Origin: DATMNI01 sp035570275
GTDB taxonomy: Bacteria > Acidobacteriota > Terriglobia > Bryobacterales > Bryobacteraceae
Length of the DNA stretch: 64,000 nucleotides
Direction: 5' to 3'
NCBI GenBank assembly: GCA_035570275.1
Contig: DATMNI010000449.1
Location: 1-64,000 of the forward strand
Position numbers and translations under genes: made by a program. How positions within the stretch are numbered: position 1 is the stretch's first letter; each line of letters begins with the position of its first letter. The notes beneath the pieces are model-generated. The model did no database searches. It was not told the origin of the DNA and saw nothing but the letters and a program-made list of their open reading frames with translations. Positions 1 to 8,238 of this stretch are shown here, piece after piece.

Positions 1-1239
1 AACTTCACGGACCAGCAGACCCACCAGGTGGCGATCTATTTCATGGACTGGGAACGGGTTAGCCGGGTGGAACGGGTGGATATCCTGGACGCCAACAACA
101 CCGTGCTGGACACTCGCACCCTGTCTTCTTTCGGCGGAGGCCAGTACTGGGTATGGAACCTCAGCGGCCACGTCATCGTCCGCATCACGACGAACACGCA
201 ATACAACGCCGTCGTCAGCGGAATTTTCTTCGGTGGGGGCGTGCCGTCCACCGCCGCCTTCGTCAAAACCGATACCACGACGCACGGTTCCTGGAAGGGC
301 GTCTACGGCGCCGATGGCTACAACGTGATCAACGACCTCGCCAGTTCCCCTTCTTATGTAACCATGACGCCCTCCGGCAATTCTCAATATACCTGGGCCT
401 CATCCAGCACCGACCCGCGCGCGCTGCAAAAAGCCTCGGTTCCCACCGACCGGCTGGCGGCTTGCTGGTACTCGGTCACCCCACTCTCCATCGACCTCAA
501 CTTCACCGACCATCAAACCCACCAGGTAGCGCTCTATCTCATGGACTGGGAGAGGGTCAATCGGGTCGAACGGGTGGATATCCTGGACGTCACCAACACG
601 GTGTTGGATACTCGCACCGTGTCCTCTTTTGGCGAAGGCCAATACTGGGTATGGAACCTCAGCGGCCACGTCATCGTCCGCATCAGGACGAACACTCAAT
701 ACAACGACGTCGTCAGTGGCATTTTCTTCGGTGGCGGCTCCGCCTTGCCGTCCACCGCCGCCTTCGTCAAGGCCGATACCACGACGCTCGGTTCCTGGAA
801 AGGCGTCTACGGCGTCGATGGCTACAACGTGATCAACGACCTCGCCAGTTCCCCCGCCTATGTAACCATGACGCCCTCCGGCAATACTCCCTATACCTGG
901 GCCTCATCTACCACCGACCCGCGCGGGCTGCAAAAAGCCTCCGTTCCCACCGACCGGCTGGCCGCTTGCTGGTACTCGTTCACCCCATTCTCCATCGATC
1001 TCAACTTTACCGACGGTCAAACCCACCAGGTGGCGCTCTATATCGTGGACTGGGAGAAAGTTTCTCGGGTCGAACGGGTGGATATCCTGGACGCCAACAA
1101 CAACGTGCTGGACACTCGCACTCTGTCATTCTTTGCCGGAGGCCAATACTGGGTATGGAACCTCAGCGGCCACGTCGTCATCCGCATCACGACGGCCAGT
1201 CAATACAACGCCGTCGTTAGCGGAATCTTCTTCCGCTAA
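1..1239 (+). CDS. Repeat-built surface or secreted protein, 3' part only
   Basis: The frame is open from base 1, so the true start lies outside the window. What is visible is just under two and a half tandem copies of a domain of about 166-168 residues, each ending with a run like WNLSGHV followed by VVSGIFFGG, and each containing SWKGVYG, GYNVINDLA, TWASS and DRLAACWYS. The copies start at 1, 499 and 1003; the last stops after the FF of the domain end. The pattern (many Tyr, Trp, Thr, Val; no Cys pairs) suggests a beta-sandwich module of the kind found in exported acidobacterial proteins. I recognise the repeat type but know no assigned function. An adhesin or carbohydrate-binding role would be a guess. 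Confidence 0.75.
   Translation, partial: NFTDQQTHQVAIYFMDWERVSRVERVDILDANNTVLDTRTLSSFGGGQYWVWNLSGHVIVRITTNTQYNAVVSGIFFGGGVPSTAAFVKTDTTTHGSWKGVYGADGYNVINDLASSPSYVTMTPSGNSQYTWASSSTDPRALQKASVPTDRLAACWYSVTPLSIDLNFTDHQTHQVALYLMDWERVNRVERVDILDVTNTVLDTRTVSSFGEGQYWVWNLSGHVIVRIRTNTQYNDVVSGIFFGGGSALPSTAAFVKADTTTLGSWKGVYGVDGYNVINDLASSPAYVTMTPSGNTPYTWASSTTDPRGLQKASVPTDRLAACWYSFTPFSIDLNFTDGQTHQVALYIVDWEKVSRVERVDILDANNNVLDTRTLSFFAGGQYWVWNLSGHVVIRITTASQYNAVVSGIFFR
1..1239 (+). repeat. Tandem 498/504-bp coding repeats
   Basis: Near-identical units begin at 1, 499 and 1003 (periods 498 and 504 bp, both multiples of 3; the third unit is partial). DNA identity is very high even at third codon positions, which points to recent duplication or gene conversion. 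More units probably lie upstream of the window. Confidence 0.9.
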
Positions 1240-1414
1240 AGTGCTGGGCATCGCGATTAGTCTGGGCAGCAACTGAAGAACCAGCCGGTATTTATCAGCG
1301 ACGAAACCGGCGGGCGCAACAACGGGGAGAAACGATATTTGTGGGCGCTGGTGGCTCGCAGCTTCGTCTCCTCCCCGTTACCGAAACCTGCAAAATGCAA
1401 GCCGCAACCCATTT

Positions 1415-1450
1415 GGATATCTGACCGAACCTATCGTCAGCTATCGCCGC
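1415..1450. repeat. Left copy of a 36-bp direct repeat around the terminase pair
   Basis: Matches 2985-3020 at 34 of 36 bases in the same orientation. The core is CTATCGTCAGCTATCGCCGC. It lies beyond the 3' end of the two terminase genes, while the other copy abuts the first start codon. This could be an attachment-site-like boundary or a dispersed repeat. Confidence 0.85.
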
Positions 1451-1484
1451 AACAGCGTGCCCCCCTGCTCCCTCGCCGGCAGCG

Positions 1485-2168
1485 CTACGCCGCAACCTCG
1501 CCCCCTTTCCTCGTCCAGCACCCATCGTCCCCATACAGCCGCCGCGGATACACCTTCCTCGCCCCCCAGTGCGCCAGTGCCACCGCGAACACTAGGTCAT
1601 CGTGCTCACCTTCTCGCCAAGCCCCGAACTGCTCATGCCCTCGGGCCGTCTGTTTCACCCGCATCGCCGCCATCTCATCCACCAGCACCGGGCCCAGTTT
1701 CATCCCCGCCGCGATCTGCAATCCGCCTCGTTGCAGCAGCACCTGTAGCCCCACTATCAGATCCCGCTTCGGAACCTTGTAGTAACCGTCGCTGTTCGTC
1801 TCAGCATCCGCCCCGGTGATGATCGCCGGCATGATCGGGCACCCTAGCCCCGCAATGCGCAATAGGTCCACCACCGGCCGCCCCACTCCCGTTGCATCTA
1901 CCATCAGGTAGCATCTCTCTCTTAGCTCCGCTGATCTCGTGACCTGCCGCACCCGATCCACTACGTCCGGATACGTTGTACCCAATGGGATGCGCTCCAG
2001 GTACCGCAGTCGCAGTTCCGCCATTTTGCGGTGGGCGTATTCCGCCGGGTCCCATGCCCCGATCAACTCGGCGCGCTCCACAATCGCGATGGCCGTAAAA
2101 TCCCGGCTCTGTCCCAGGTCCACACCCACAAAATACTGCCCCCTGCTCCCCCTGCTCATCGCGCTCAC
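1485..2168 (-). CDS. Terminase-like nuclease domain protein (second half of a split large terminase)
   Basis: The 227-residue product has the RNase H-like fold signature of the C-terminal nuclease of phage large terminases: a first strand with VGVDLGQSRD (Asp17), a second with MVDATGVG (Asp91) and a late EHDDLVFAVALA segment (Asp190/191). The three acidic positions are those expected for two-metal DNA cleavage. It starts with GTG in a 4-base GTGA overlap with the stop of the ATPase gene; an ATG three codons later is also possible. Together the two genes equal one normal large terminase cut in two at the linker. No portal, capsid or small terminase gene is nearby, so this is an orphan, either a prophage remnant or a domesticated module. 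Confidence 0.85.
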   Translation of the reverse strand: MSAMSRGSRGQYFVGVDLGQSRDFTAIAIVERAELIGAWDPAEYAHRKMAELRLRYLERIPLGTTYPDVVDRVRQVTRSAELRERCYLMVDATGVGRPVVDLLRIAGLGCPIMPAIITGADAETNSDGYYKVPKRDLIVGLQVLLQRGGLQIAAGMKLGPVLVDEMAAMRVKQTARGHEQFGAWREGEHDDLVFAVALAHWGARKVYPRRLYGDDGCWTRKGGEVAA

Positions 2169-2980
2169 GCGAACACCAGCGGCGCAACGTCACTGGTAAT
2201 CGCCCGGTCCAACAAGTCCCGGCCGAAAACTCCGCTTGCTTGGTCCACGAACTCGCACAGGTACTCCTGCCGGAACCACCGGTCTCCCATAGTCTCCCGT
2301 TCCTCCTCCAGAAATCGCCGCGAAATCCTTGGGCACTCGTTCGCCGGCACCCCCACCCGCATCCAATCCGCCCCGCCGTGCTCCCAAGCTTTGTAGAAGA
2401 AACCTCGCTTGCCGAACGGCGTGCTCATCAGCCATAGCGTCCCCGCGCTCACCGCCAGCATCGGCCGGATCGCCAGGTAAAGGTCGTCGCTCACCCGCGC
2501 TGCCTCGTCCACCAGCAGCAGTGAGACTGCCGAGAATCCTCGCACCGTCGCCTCGGTTCCAGGCAGTCCCACGATCCGCGCTCCGTTCGGGAACTCCAAC
2601 GACAGTTCGTTGTCTCCGTCCCCCTTCGGCCGAATGCCCAGCCGCCGTGCGAATCCCGCCGCCTTGCGCACGAATTCGCCGCTCTGCCGCGAGCTCGGGC
2701 TCACCACCAGCGTCAAACTTTCGCTTTGGGTGTATGCGTGGTGGACAGCTTTCGCCGCCGTCACCGTCGATTTCCCCCACTGCCTCGTGCAGTTCAGCAG
2801 TCCTCGCTTGCTCTTCGTCGCCAGTACCCGCTCCTGGGCAGCGTCCGGCTCGAAGCCCAGTTTCTCCTTCACCCACTCCGCTGCGTCGCCTTGTGCTCCG
2901 CTGCTATCTCCCACCGGTTTCAAGACAGGTCCCGGTGCTGTCTGCCTTGCCCTCGGTATTCGGTTCTCAACGCTCCACAT
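2165..2980 (-). CDS. Terminase-like ATPase domain protein (first half of a split large terminase)
   Basis: The 271-residue product carries a Walker A-like RQWGKST at about 66-72, a Walker B LLLVDEA at about 154-160 and a coupling-type STPFGKRG at about 186, in the order and spacing of large terminase ATPases that package phage DNA. A region of about 40 residues before the first motif (EKLGFEPDAAQ) is the usual adenine-binding entry. The ATG at 2980 directly follows a 36-bp repeat that is copied beyond the end of the next gene. The downstream nuclease gene overlaps by 4 bases, so the two chains are probably made in fixed ratio. Codon use looks like the host's. Confidence 0.85.
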   Translation of the reverse strand: MWSVENRIPRARQTAPGPVLKPVGDSSGAQGDAAEWVKEKLGFEPDAAQERVLATKSKRGLLNCTRQWGKSTVTAAKAVHHAYTQSESLTLVVSPSSRQSGEFVRKAAGFARRLGIRPKGDGDNELSLEFPNGARIVGLPGTEATVRGFSAVSLLLVDEAARVSDDLYLAIRPMLAVSAGTLWLMSTPFGKRGFFYKAWEHGGADWMRVGVPANECPRISRRFLEEERETMGDRWFRQEYLCEFVDQASGVFGRDLLDRAITSDVAPLVFA

Positions 2981-2984
2981 CCTA

Positions 2985-3020
2985 GGATATCTGGCCGAAG
3001 CTATCGTCAGCTATCGCCGC
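2985..3020. repeat. Right copy of the 36-bp direct repeat around the terminase pair
   Basis: Same orientation as 1415-1450, two mismatches. On the minus strand it ends four bases before the ATG of the terminase ATPase gene, so it also lies where that gene's promoter or leader should be. Confidence 0.85.
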
Positions 3021-3167
3021 CAGTTGCGGTAGTGGTCATCGACATGCCAGCTGCAACGGGCCTCTCCAAATGAAGCCCGAATGAAGAAGCCTGTCACAAT
3101 CCACGGTTGTTGGCTGCCAGTCAGTTTATCAGAAAGAAACCCCGGATGCGGTACAATTTGTTTGCAA

Positions 3168-4229
3168 ATGCCTCTTGCGCTCATCACTGGTTCCTGCGGT
3201 CTGATTGGTTCGGAAGTCAGCATCCATTTCAGCCGCGACGGTTTTCAAATCGCGGGCATAGACAACAACCAGCGCGCCGTATTCTTCGGATCGGAGGGCG
3301 ATACACGGTGGAGCCTCGACCGGCTTCGCTCCGAGATTCCGGACTACGCTCACCACGAGATTGACATCCGGGATCGTGCCGCGATCCTCAACCTGGTGGC
3401 CGGGTTAAGGCCGTCGGTCATCATTCACACCGCGGCCCAACCCTCGCATGACCGCGCGGCCTCGATTCCCTTTGACGATTTCGACATCAACGCCGTGGGT
3501 ACGTTGAATCTTCTGGAAGCTGCCCGCCGCGGGTGCCCGGAGTCGCCTTTCATCCACATGTCGACCAATAAGGTCTACGGCGACCGTCCCAATACAATTC
3601 CGCTTCGCGAACTGGAAATGCGGTGGGATTACGACGACCCGGCCTTCGCCAACGGCATCGCCGAAACGTTCTCCATCGACCAGTCCAAACATTCCCTGTT
3701 CGGAGCGTCGAAGGTTGCGTCCGACGTCATGGTTCAGGAGTATGGCCGCTACTTCAACATGCCCACCTGTTGCCTGCGCGGCGGCTGCCTCACCGGGCCC
3801 AACCATTCCGGCGTCGAGTTGCACGGGTTTCTGAGCTACCTGATGAAGTGCAACATGACTGGCCGGGAATACAAGGTTTATGGCTATAAGGGGAAGCAGG
3901 TGCGCGACAACATTCACTCCGAGGACGTGGCGCGCTTCATGTGCGAGTTCGCTAAATCTCCGCGGGTGGCGGAAGTCTATAATCTGGGCGGCGGCAAGGA
4001 GAACTCCTGCTCCATCCTGGAGGCGTTCCAGATGGCCGAACAGTGGACCGGACGCAAGATGAATTGGCGCTATGTGGACGAGAACCGGGTTGGCGACCAC
4101 ATCTGCTACTACAGCGACTTGCGTAAAATGAAGTCTCACTACCCGGCCTGGGGCATCACCAAGCCGCTGGGCCGGATCTTCGAAGAGATTGCGTCGAGTT
4201 GGACCTCGCGGTTGCAAGATCAGGACTGA
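3168..4229 (+). CDS. NAD-dependent epimerase/dehydratase (CDP-paratose 2-epimerase-like)
   Basis: Extended short-chain dehydrogenase of 353 residues. The glycine-rich NAD site is ITGSCGLIG at the N-terminus. The stretch LRGGCLTGPNHSGVELHG and the later GYKGKQVRDNIHSEDV are typical of the tyvelose/CDP-paratose epimerase branch. The usual YxxxK catalytic pair reads FGASK, with Phe in place of Tyr. I chose the ATG at 3168 because homology begins there; an open frame further upstream adds about 29 unrelated residues. The stop overlaps the ATG of the next gene (TGATG). Likely acts on a nucleotide-activated sugar for surface glycan synthesis; the exact substrate cannot be read from sequence. Confidence 0.85.
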   Translation: MPLALITGSCGLIGSEVSIHFSRDGFQIAGIDNNQRAVFFGSEGDTRWSLDRLRSEIPDYAHHEIDIRDRAAILNLVAGLRPSVIIHTAAQPSHDRAASIPFDDFDINAVGTLNLLEAARRGCPESPFIHMSTNKVYGDRPNTIPLRELEMRWDYDDPAFANGIAETFSIDQSKHSLFGASKVASDVMVQEYGRYFNMPTCCLRGGCLTGPNHSGVELHGFLSYLMKCNMTGREYKVYGYKGKQVRDNIHSEDVARFMCEFAKSPRVAEVYNLGGGKENSCSILEAFQMAEQWTGRKMNWRYVDENRVGDHICYYSDLRKMKSHYPAWGITKPLGRIFEEIASSWTSRLQDQD

Positions 4230-5296
4230 TGAAGATCCTGATCACAGGGATTTGCGGATTCGCGGGGAGCACTCTCGCCGAAACCTTGCTGGAGTTGTGC
4301 GAAGGCCTCGGTATCTGCGGTATCGACAACCTGATGCGGCCCGGTTCGGAAAGCAACCGTGGGCGTCTGAAGCGCCTCGGCGTAGAGCTTTTCCATGGCG
4401 ATGTCCGGATGGCCAGCGATTTCGAAGCGCTGCCCAAGACCGATTGGGTGATTGACGCGGCGGCCAACCCCAGTGTGCTCGCCGGGGTAAGCGGCGCGGT
4501 CGGCAGCCGGCAAGTCCTGGAACACAACCTCGCCAGCCTGGTGAATGTGCTGGAATACTCGAAAGCGGCCGGAGCCGGCTTCATCCTGCTGAGCAGCAGC
4601 CGCGTGTACTCCATCCCGGCCCTGGCATCGCTGCCCCTGCGCATTGCGGACCGGGCATTTCGCCTGGACGATTCCCGGGCGCTGCCAAAAGGGGTCAGCG
4701 CCGGCGGCATCAACGCGGAGTTTTCTACCCAGGCGCCCGTCTCGCTTTACGGCGCCACCAAGCTGGCCTCGGAGACGGTGGCCCTCGATTTCGGCCCTGC
4801 ATTCGGGTTGCCCGTCTGGATCGACCGCTGCGGTGTGCTGGCGGGCGCGGGCCAGTTCGGAACTCCGGACCAGGGGATATTCTCTTACTGGATCCACGCG
4901 CACCGCGCGCGCCGCCCGCTGCGTTTCATTGGCTTCGAGGGCTGCGGCTATCAGGTGCGGGACGCTTTCCATCCGCGCGACCTGGCGGCGCTGCTGCTGG
5001 CGCAGATGCGCACGGCGCGGGCCGGGGGCCGGCGAATCTACACAGCCGGCGGCGGGCCGGCGAACGCCATGTCCCTTGCCCGGCTGACGGCATGGTGCGA
5101 TGCGCGCTTCGGGGCCCACGCTCCCGGGGCCGACCCGCGTCCACGCCCGTACGATATTCCGTGGATGGTTATGGACAACCACGACGCCCAGAGCGACTTC
5201 GGCTGGTCTCCGGCACTCACCTTGACCCGGGTGCTGGAAGAGATCGCGGCCCATGCGGAAGGCCACCCCGAATGGCTTGAACTCAGCGGAATATGA
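4229..5296 (+). CDS. NAD-dependent epimerase/dehydratase, second copy
   Basis: A 355-residue extended SDR protein with the NAD motif ITGICGFAG and an intact YGATK active site. The C-terminal part (GYQVRDAFHPRDLAAL) again resembles CDP-paratose/NDP-sugar epimerases. It is coupled to the gene before (TGATG overlap, which fixes the start at 4229) and overlaps the next by ATGA. It is a distant paralogue of its neighbour; since that one lacks the active-site Tyr, this copy may carry the catalytic function of the pair (inference). Confidence 0.85.
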   Translation: MKILITGICGFAGSTLAETLLELCEGLGICGIDNLMRPGSESNRGRLKRLGVELFHGDVRMASDFEALPKTDWVIDAAANPSVLAGVSGAVGSRQVLEHNLASLVNVLEYSKAAGAGFILLSSSRVYSIPALASLPLRIADRAFRLDDSRALPKGVSAGGINAEFSTQAPVSLYGATKLASETVALDFGPAFGLPVWIDRCGVLAGAGQFGTPDQGIFSYWIHAHRARRPLRFIGFEGCGYQVRDAFHPRDLAALLLAQMRTARAGGRRIYTAGGGPANAMSLARLTAWCDARFGAHAPGADPRPRPYDIPWMVMDNHDAQSDFGWSPALTLTRVLEEIAAHAEGHPEWLELSGI

Positions 5297-6066
5297 AGTC
5301 GCCGCCGCCCACGTCCAAAGAACCGCTTCGCGTACTCTCGGTGGTGATCCCGGCGCGCGATGAGGAGAGTTGCATCTGCTCCTCGGTGGAACACCTCCAT
5401 TTGGAATTGCGGCTGCAGGGCATTGAGCACGAGATCGTGGTGGTGGATGACGGCAGCACGGATTCCACCTGGCCGTTGCTCGAAGGTCTGCAGGCGGCGC
5501 TGACCGAATTGAAGCCCGTCCGGAATCTGGGGGAACATGGCTTTGGCCGTGCCATCACCATGGGACTCAGACACGCCAGCGGCGATGCCATGGTCGTGAT
5601 GATGGCCGACGAAAGCGACGACTGCCGCGATGTGGTCCGTTATTGGAAGCTTCTCAACGAAGGGTGGGATGCGGTTTTCGGGTCGCGGTTCATCCGCGGC
5701 GGCGGCGTCATTGACTATCCTTGGCATAAGCTGCTCGTCAACCGGATGGCCAACCTGTTCCTCAAGGTGCTGTTCCGGATCCGGCTCAACGACACAACCA
5801 ACGCCTTCAAAGCCTACCGCCGCACGGTGATTGAGGGTTGCGGACCTTTCCTCTCGCCGCATTTCAACCTCACGGTGGAACTTCCCCTGAAAACCATCGT
5901 CCGCGGCTATTCCTGGACGGTGATTCCCATCACCTGGCGAAACCGCCGCAGTGGTATTTCCAAGCTGAAGATCAGGGAGATGGGCAGCCGCTATCTTTTC
6001 ATCGCGCTGTACTGCTGGCTCGAAAAGTATTTCAGCCGCGGCGATTACAGGAAACCCGGATCGTGA
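5293..6066 (+). CDS. Glycosyltransferase family 2 (dolichyl-phosphate-mannose-synthase-like)
   Basis: 257 residues. The GT-A fold motifs are plain: SVVIPARDEE near the N-terminus, then IVVVDDGSTD, and the MMADESDD segment where the metal-binding acidic motif should be. The domain is complete; there is no long C-terminal membrane region, so it resembles soluble or monotopic DPM1-like enzymes that load a sugar on a polyprenyl phosphate. It is the last gene of a three-gene operon with two sugar-nucleotide epimerases, overlapping the one before by ATGA, which suggests it transfers the sugar they make. Confidence 0.85.
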   Translation: MKSPPPTSKEPLRVLSVVIPARDEESCICSSVEHLHLELRLQGIEHEIVVVDDGSTDSTWPLLEGLQAALTELKPVRNLGEHGFGRAITMGLRHASGDAMVVMMADESDDCRDVVRYWKLLNEGWDAVFGSRFIRGGGVIDYPWHKLLVNRMANLFLKVLFRIRLNDTTNAFKAYRRTVIEGCGPFLSPHFNLTVELPLKTIVRGYSWTVIPITWRNRRSGISKLKIREMGSRYLFIALYCWLEKYFSRGDYRKPGS

Positions 6067-6304
6067 GTGGCTGGTGAAGCCGGGCGGTCTTGCCAGCCGG
6101 GCTCACCTCTTTTGGGCAAAGATGGCCGGTGCGTAGGGCGGGTCGCCGCTTGCGGTCATCACCCAGCGCATGGCATTCTGCGCGATGTAGAAGCTCTCAC
6201 CGATGGGGGCCTGCAATCGTCCTAACCCTGACACTTCGCCCGCTGTGTAAGCCCGTCCGCGCGGCTTGACTGTCAATGTAGAGTATGAGAGCCAAACCCA
6301 CTTC

Positions 6305-6620
6305 GACAATGCAATTGGCATCACTGCCATGGTCGCTCACTACCCCAACCGGAGCCTCCAAATGGAACCTCATCGAGCATCGTCCATTCTCCGAAATTTC
6401 CAAGCACTGGGCGGCAGAGCCCTTGGTCAGTTACCAAAAGATGCTCAACCTGATTCACACTACCAGGACCGAAACCGGTTTGGTTTACCGTCAGCGCCTA
6501 CCTGGACCGAAAAAAGTACCCAACCGGCCTCAAACCAGCCCCACAAACGATCTCCTCACTGAACATCAAGTCCAACAACGGATCGTCCGGTTTGAACAGG
6601 TGCGGAAAAACCGGAAAACG
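6305..6620 (+). pseudogene. ISAzo13-family transposase, C-terminal relic
   Basis: In three shifting frames the conserved tail of ISAzo13 transposases can be read: VAHYP, then TGASKWNLIEHR, then EISKHWAAEPLVSYQ, TTRTETGL, and finally, after another shift, LDRKKYPTGLKP. At least two frameshifts lie between these pieces (near 6345 and 6490-6510). The N-terminal catalytic part is missing and I could not find terminal inverted repeats, so the element is dead and truncated. Confidence 0.75.
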
Positions 6621-7039
6621 CCGATTTCGGCGGTTTGGCTTTCCAGCACCTTCCTACACTCGCATTCTTACACTGCAATCAAGCGGATTCGGCCTCGCGC
6701 GGCTGGCCCGATTCGGCTAACCGGCAACACGTCTTAGATTTGCGGACAAACAAGTATTTCGAATTTTCTTGTGACCGTGCGATTGCCTTGTCGACAGACA
6801 GGACCAGTGCCCGGCCGGCGATCGGGAAGTGTGTGGGCATCGTAGCTGGAGCCTGCTGCCGGCGCAGGTGCGAAGCCATCAAGTTAGAATAGCTTGGACT
6901 GATCGGGGGCAGACTTCTTGGGGAGGCTGATTTCCGGGGACCGATGCTGCGCTTCATCGGCTAACCCTTCACCTCCATCAGGTTGGGTAAAGGACTTGCC
7001 ACCTTCAAACTGCCGAACATGCTCGGCACACAACTCAAG

Positions 7040-7058
7040 GGCGGATTGTTAATTCGCC
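7040..7058. repeat. Small palindrome GGCGGATT-GTT-AATTCGCC
   Basis: 8-bp arms with one mismatch around a 3-base loop. It is a variant of the perfect palindrome at 7115-7133. Confidence 0.7.
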
Positions 7059-7114
7059 GGCGCGATGCGGCAGTGAGCCGGCACGTGTTGGCGGCGTTGC
7101 AGTAAGGTCCGGCA

Positions 7115-7150
7115 GGCGGATTGCCAATCCGCCGCAGGTTAACAACCTGC
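7115..7150. repeat. Two back-to-back perfect palindromes
   Basis: 7115-7133 is GGCGGATT-GCC-AATCCGCC and 7134-7150 is GCAGGTT-AAC-AACCTGC. They touch each other without a spacer, and the second ends 34 bases before the start codon of the alcohol dehydrogenase gene. REP-like element or leader structure. Confidence 0.75.
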
Positions 7151-7184
7151 CCCACATGCCACTCAGTGTATACTGCCTGACGAT

Positions 7185-8210
7185 ATGCGTTCCACTCGTA
7201 CGTTAGCCGCCGTGCTGGCGCAGGCGCGAGGCGCGGTGACCGTCGAACCGGTCTATCTTGGCGAACCGGGGCCGGGGGAAGTGCTGCTGCGCATGCAGGC
7301 GTGCGGTGTCTGCCACTCCGATCTGTTCGTGGCAGGGCTGGCCCAGCTTCCCGTGGCGCCGATCACGTTGGGGCACGAAGGGATCGGTACGGTGGAGGCG
7401 GTGGGCGCTGGCGTAACTGGCTGGGCGCCGGGTGACCGGGCGGGCCTGACGTTTCTCGGAACCACCTGCGGCGCTTGCGAATGGTGCCTGGCAGGGCGCG
7501 AGCGGTTCTGTCCCAGACAAACGAATTTCGGATACACCTTGCAGGGCGCGCTGACGGAGTTTGCGATGGCGCCGGCACTGGCCCTGGTGCGGGTACCGGT
7601 TGTGTTGGCGGCTGCCGATGCGGCCCCGCTCTGTTGCGCCGGGTGGACGGCTTATGGGGCATTGCGCGAGGCGGGGCGCGAAGCGGCGCTCCGGCCCGGC
7701 CAGTCCGTGGCGCTGTTCGGCTTCGGCGGCTTGGGTCACCTGGCGTTGCAGATCGCGCGCCACCAGGGGCTGCGCGTTGCCGTAGTGGACGTTTCCGAGG
7801 AGAAACTGGAGCAGGCGCGCGCGGGCGGAGCGGAGATGACGGCGCGGGCCGAGGAGGCCGGCCGCAAGCTGCAGAAGGAATTCGGCGGCGTCCATGCCGC
7901 CATCGTGCTGACCGCATCGCCGGCCGCCATCCAACAGGCCTTCCGGTCGCTGCGCCGCAACGGAACGCTGGTGCTGGTCGGCCTGGCGGCCACCGGGTAC
8001 GAACTGCCGTTGGTGGACACGGTGCTCAAGGGTGTGACCGTGCGGGGTAGCTTTCTGGGGTCGCGCCAGGACCTGGCTGAGGTGTTTGAACTGGCCTGCG
8101 CCGGCGCCATCCGCGCGCACGTGGAGACGCACGAACTGGGCGAGACACCGGCGGTGCTGGAGAGCTTGCGGCGCGGCGAGATTGCGGGGCGGGCCGTAAT
8201 CGCATTCTGA
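7185..8210 (+). CDS. Zinc-dependent alcohol dehydrogenase (MDR family)
   Basis: 341 residues, normal for the family. Catalytic zinc ligands are seen in ACGVCHSD (Cys, and the His of GHEG: LGHEGIGTVEAVG). The structural zinc loop CGACEWCLAGRERFC has all four cysteines. The Rossmann motif is GFGGLGHLALQ. It oxidises a primary alcohol or reduces an aldehyde with NAD(P); the substrate is open. The acetyl-CoA synthetase gene follows 28 bases later, so an ethanol or acetaldehyde to acetate to acetyl-CoA route is plausible (inference). Confidence 0.85.
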   Translation: MRSTRTLAAVLAQARGAVTVEPVYLGEPGPGEVLLRMQACGVCHSDLFVAGLAQLPVAPITLGHEGIGTVEAVGAGVTGWAPGDRAGLTFLGTTCGACEWCLAGRERFCPRQTNFGYTLQGALTEFAMAPALALVRVPVVLAAADAAPLCCAGWTAYGALREAGREAALRPGQSVALFGFGGLGHLALQIARHQGLRVAVVDVSEEKLEQARAGGAEMTARAEEAGRKLQKEFGGVHAAIVLTASPAAIQQAFRSLRRNGTLVLVGLAATGYELPLVDTVLKGVTVRGSFLGSRQDLAEVFELACAGAIRAHVETHELGETPAVLESLRRGEIAGRAVIAF

Positions 8211-8238
8211 CGGAATGGCATTCTGATAAGATTCGGCT

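Larger units (their letters stand above)
6067..7184. other. Gene-poor spacer with an IS relic and small palindromes
   Basis: Between the glycosyltransferase and the alcohol dehydrogenase I see no intact gene. It holds a frameshifted piece of an ISAzo13-type transposase (about 6305-6620) and, near its right end, three small palindromes (7040-7150). A minus-strand open stretch at 6103-6240 could be the tail of a lost gene, but I recognise nothing in it. Confidence 0.6.

Noticed and set aside
1295..1534. Short minus-strand gene between the repeat protein and the terminase
   Set aside because: Overlaps the nuclease gene in another frame and spans the direct repeat; no motif.
6679..6957. Small minus-strand gene in the spacer before the dehydrogenase
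   Set aside because: No ribosome site or known family; the region is an IS graveyard.
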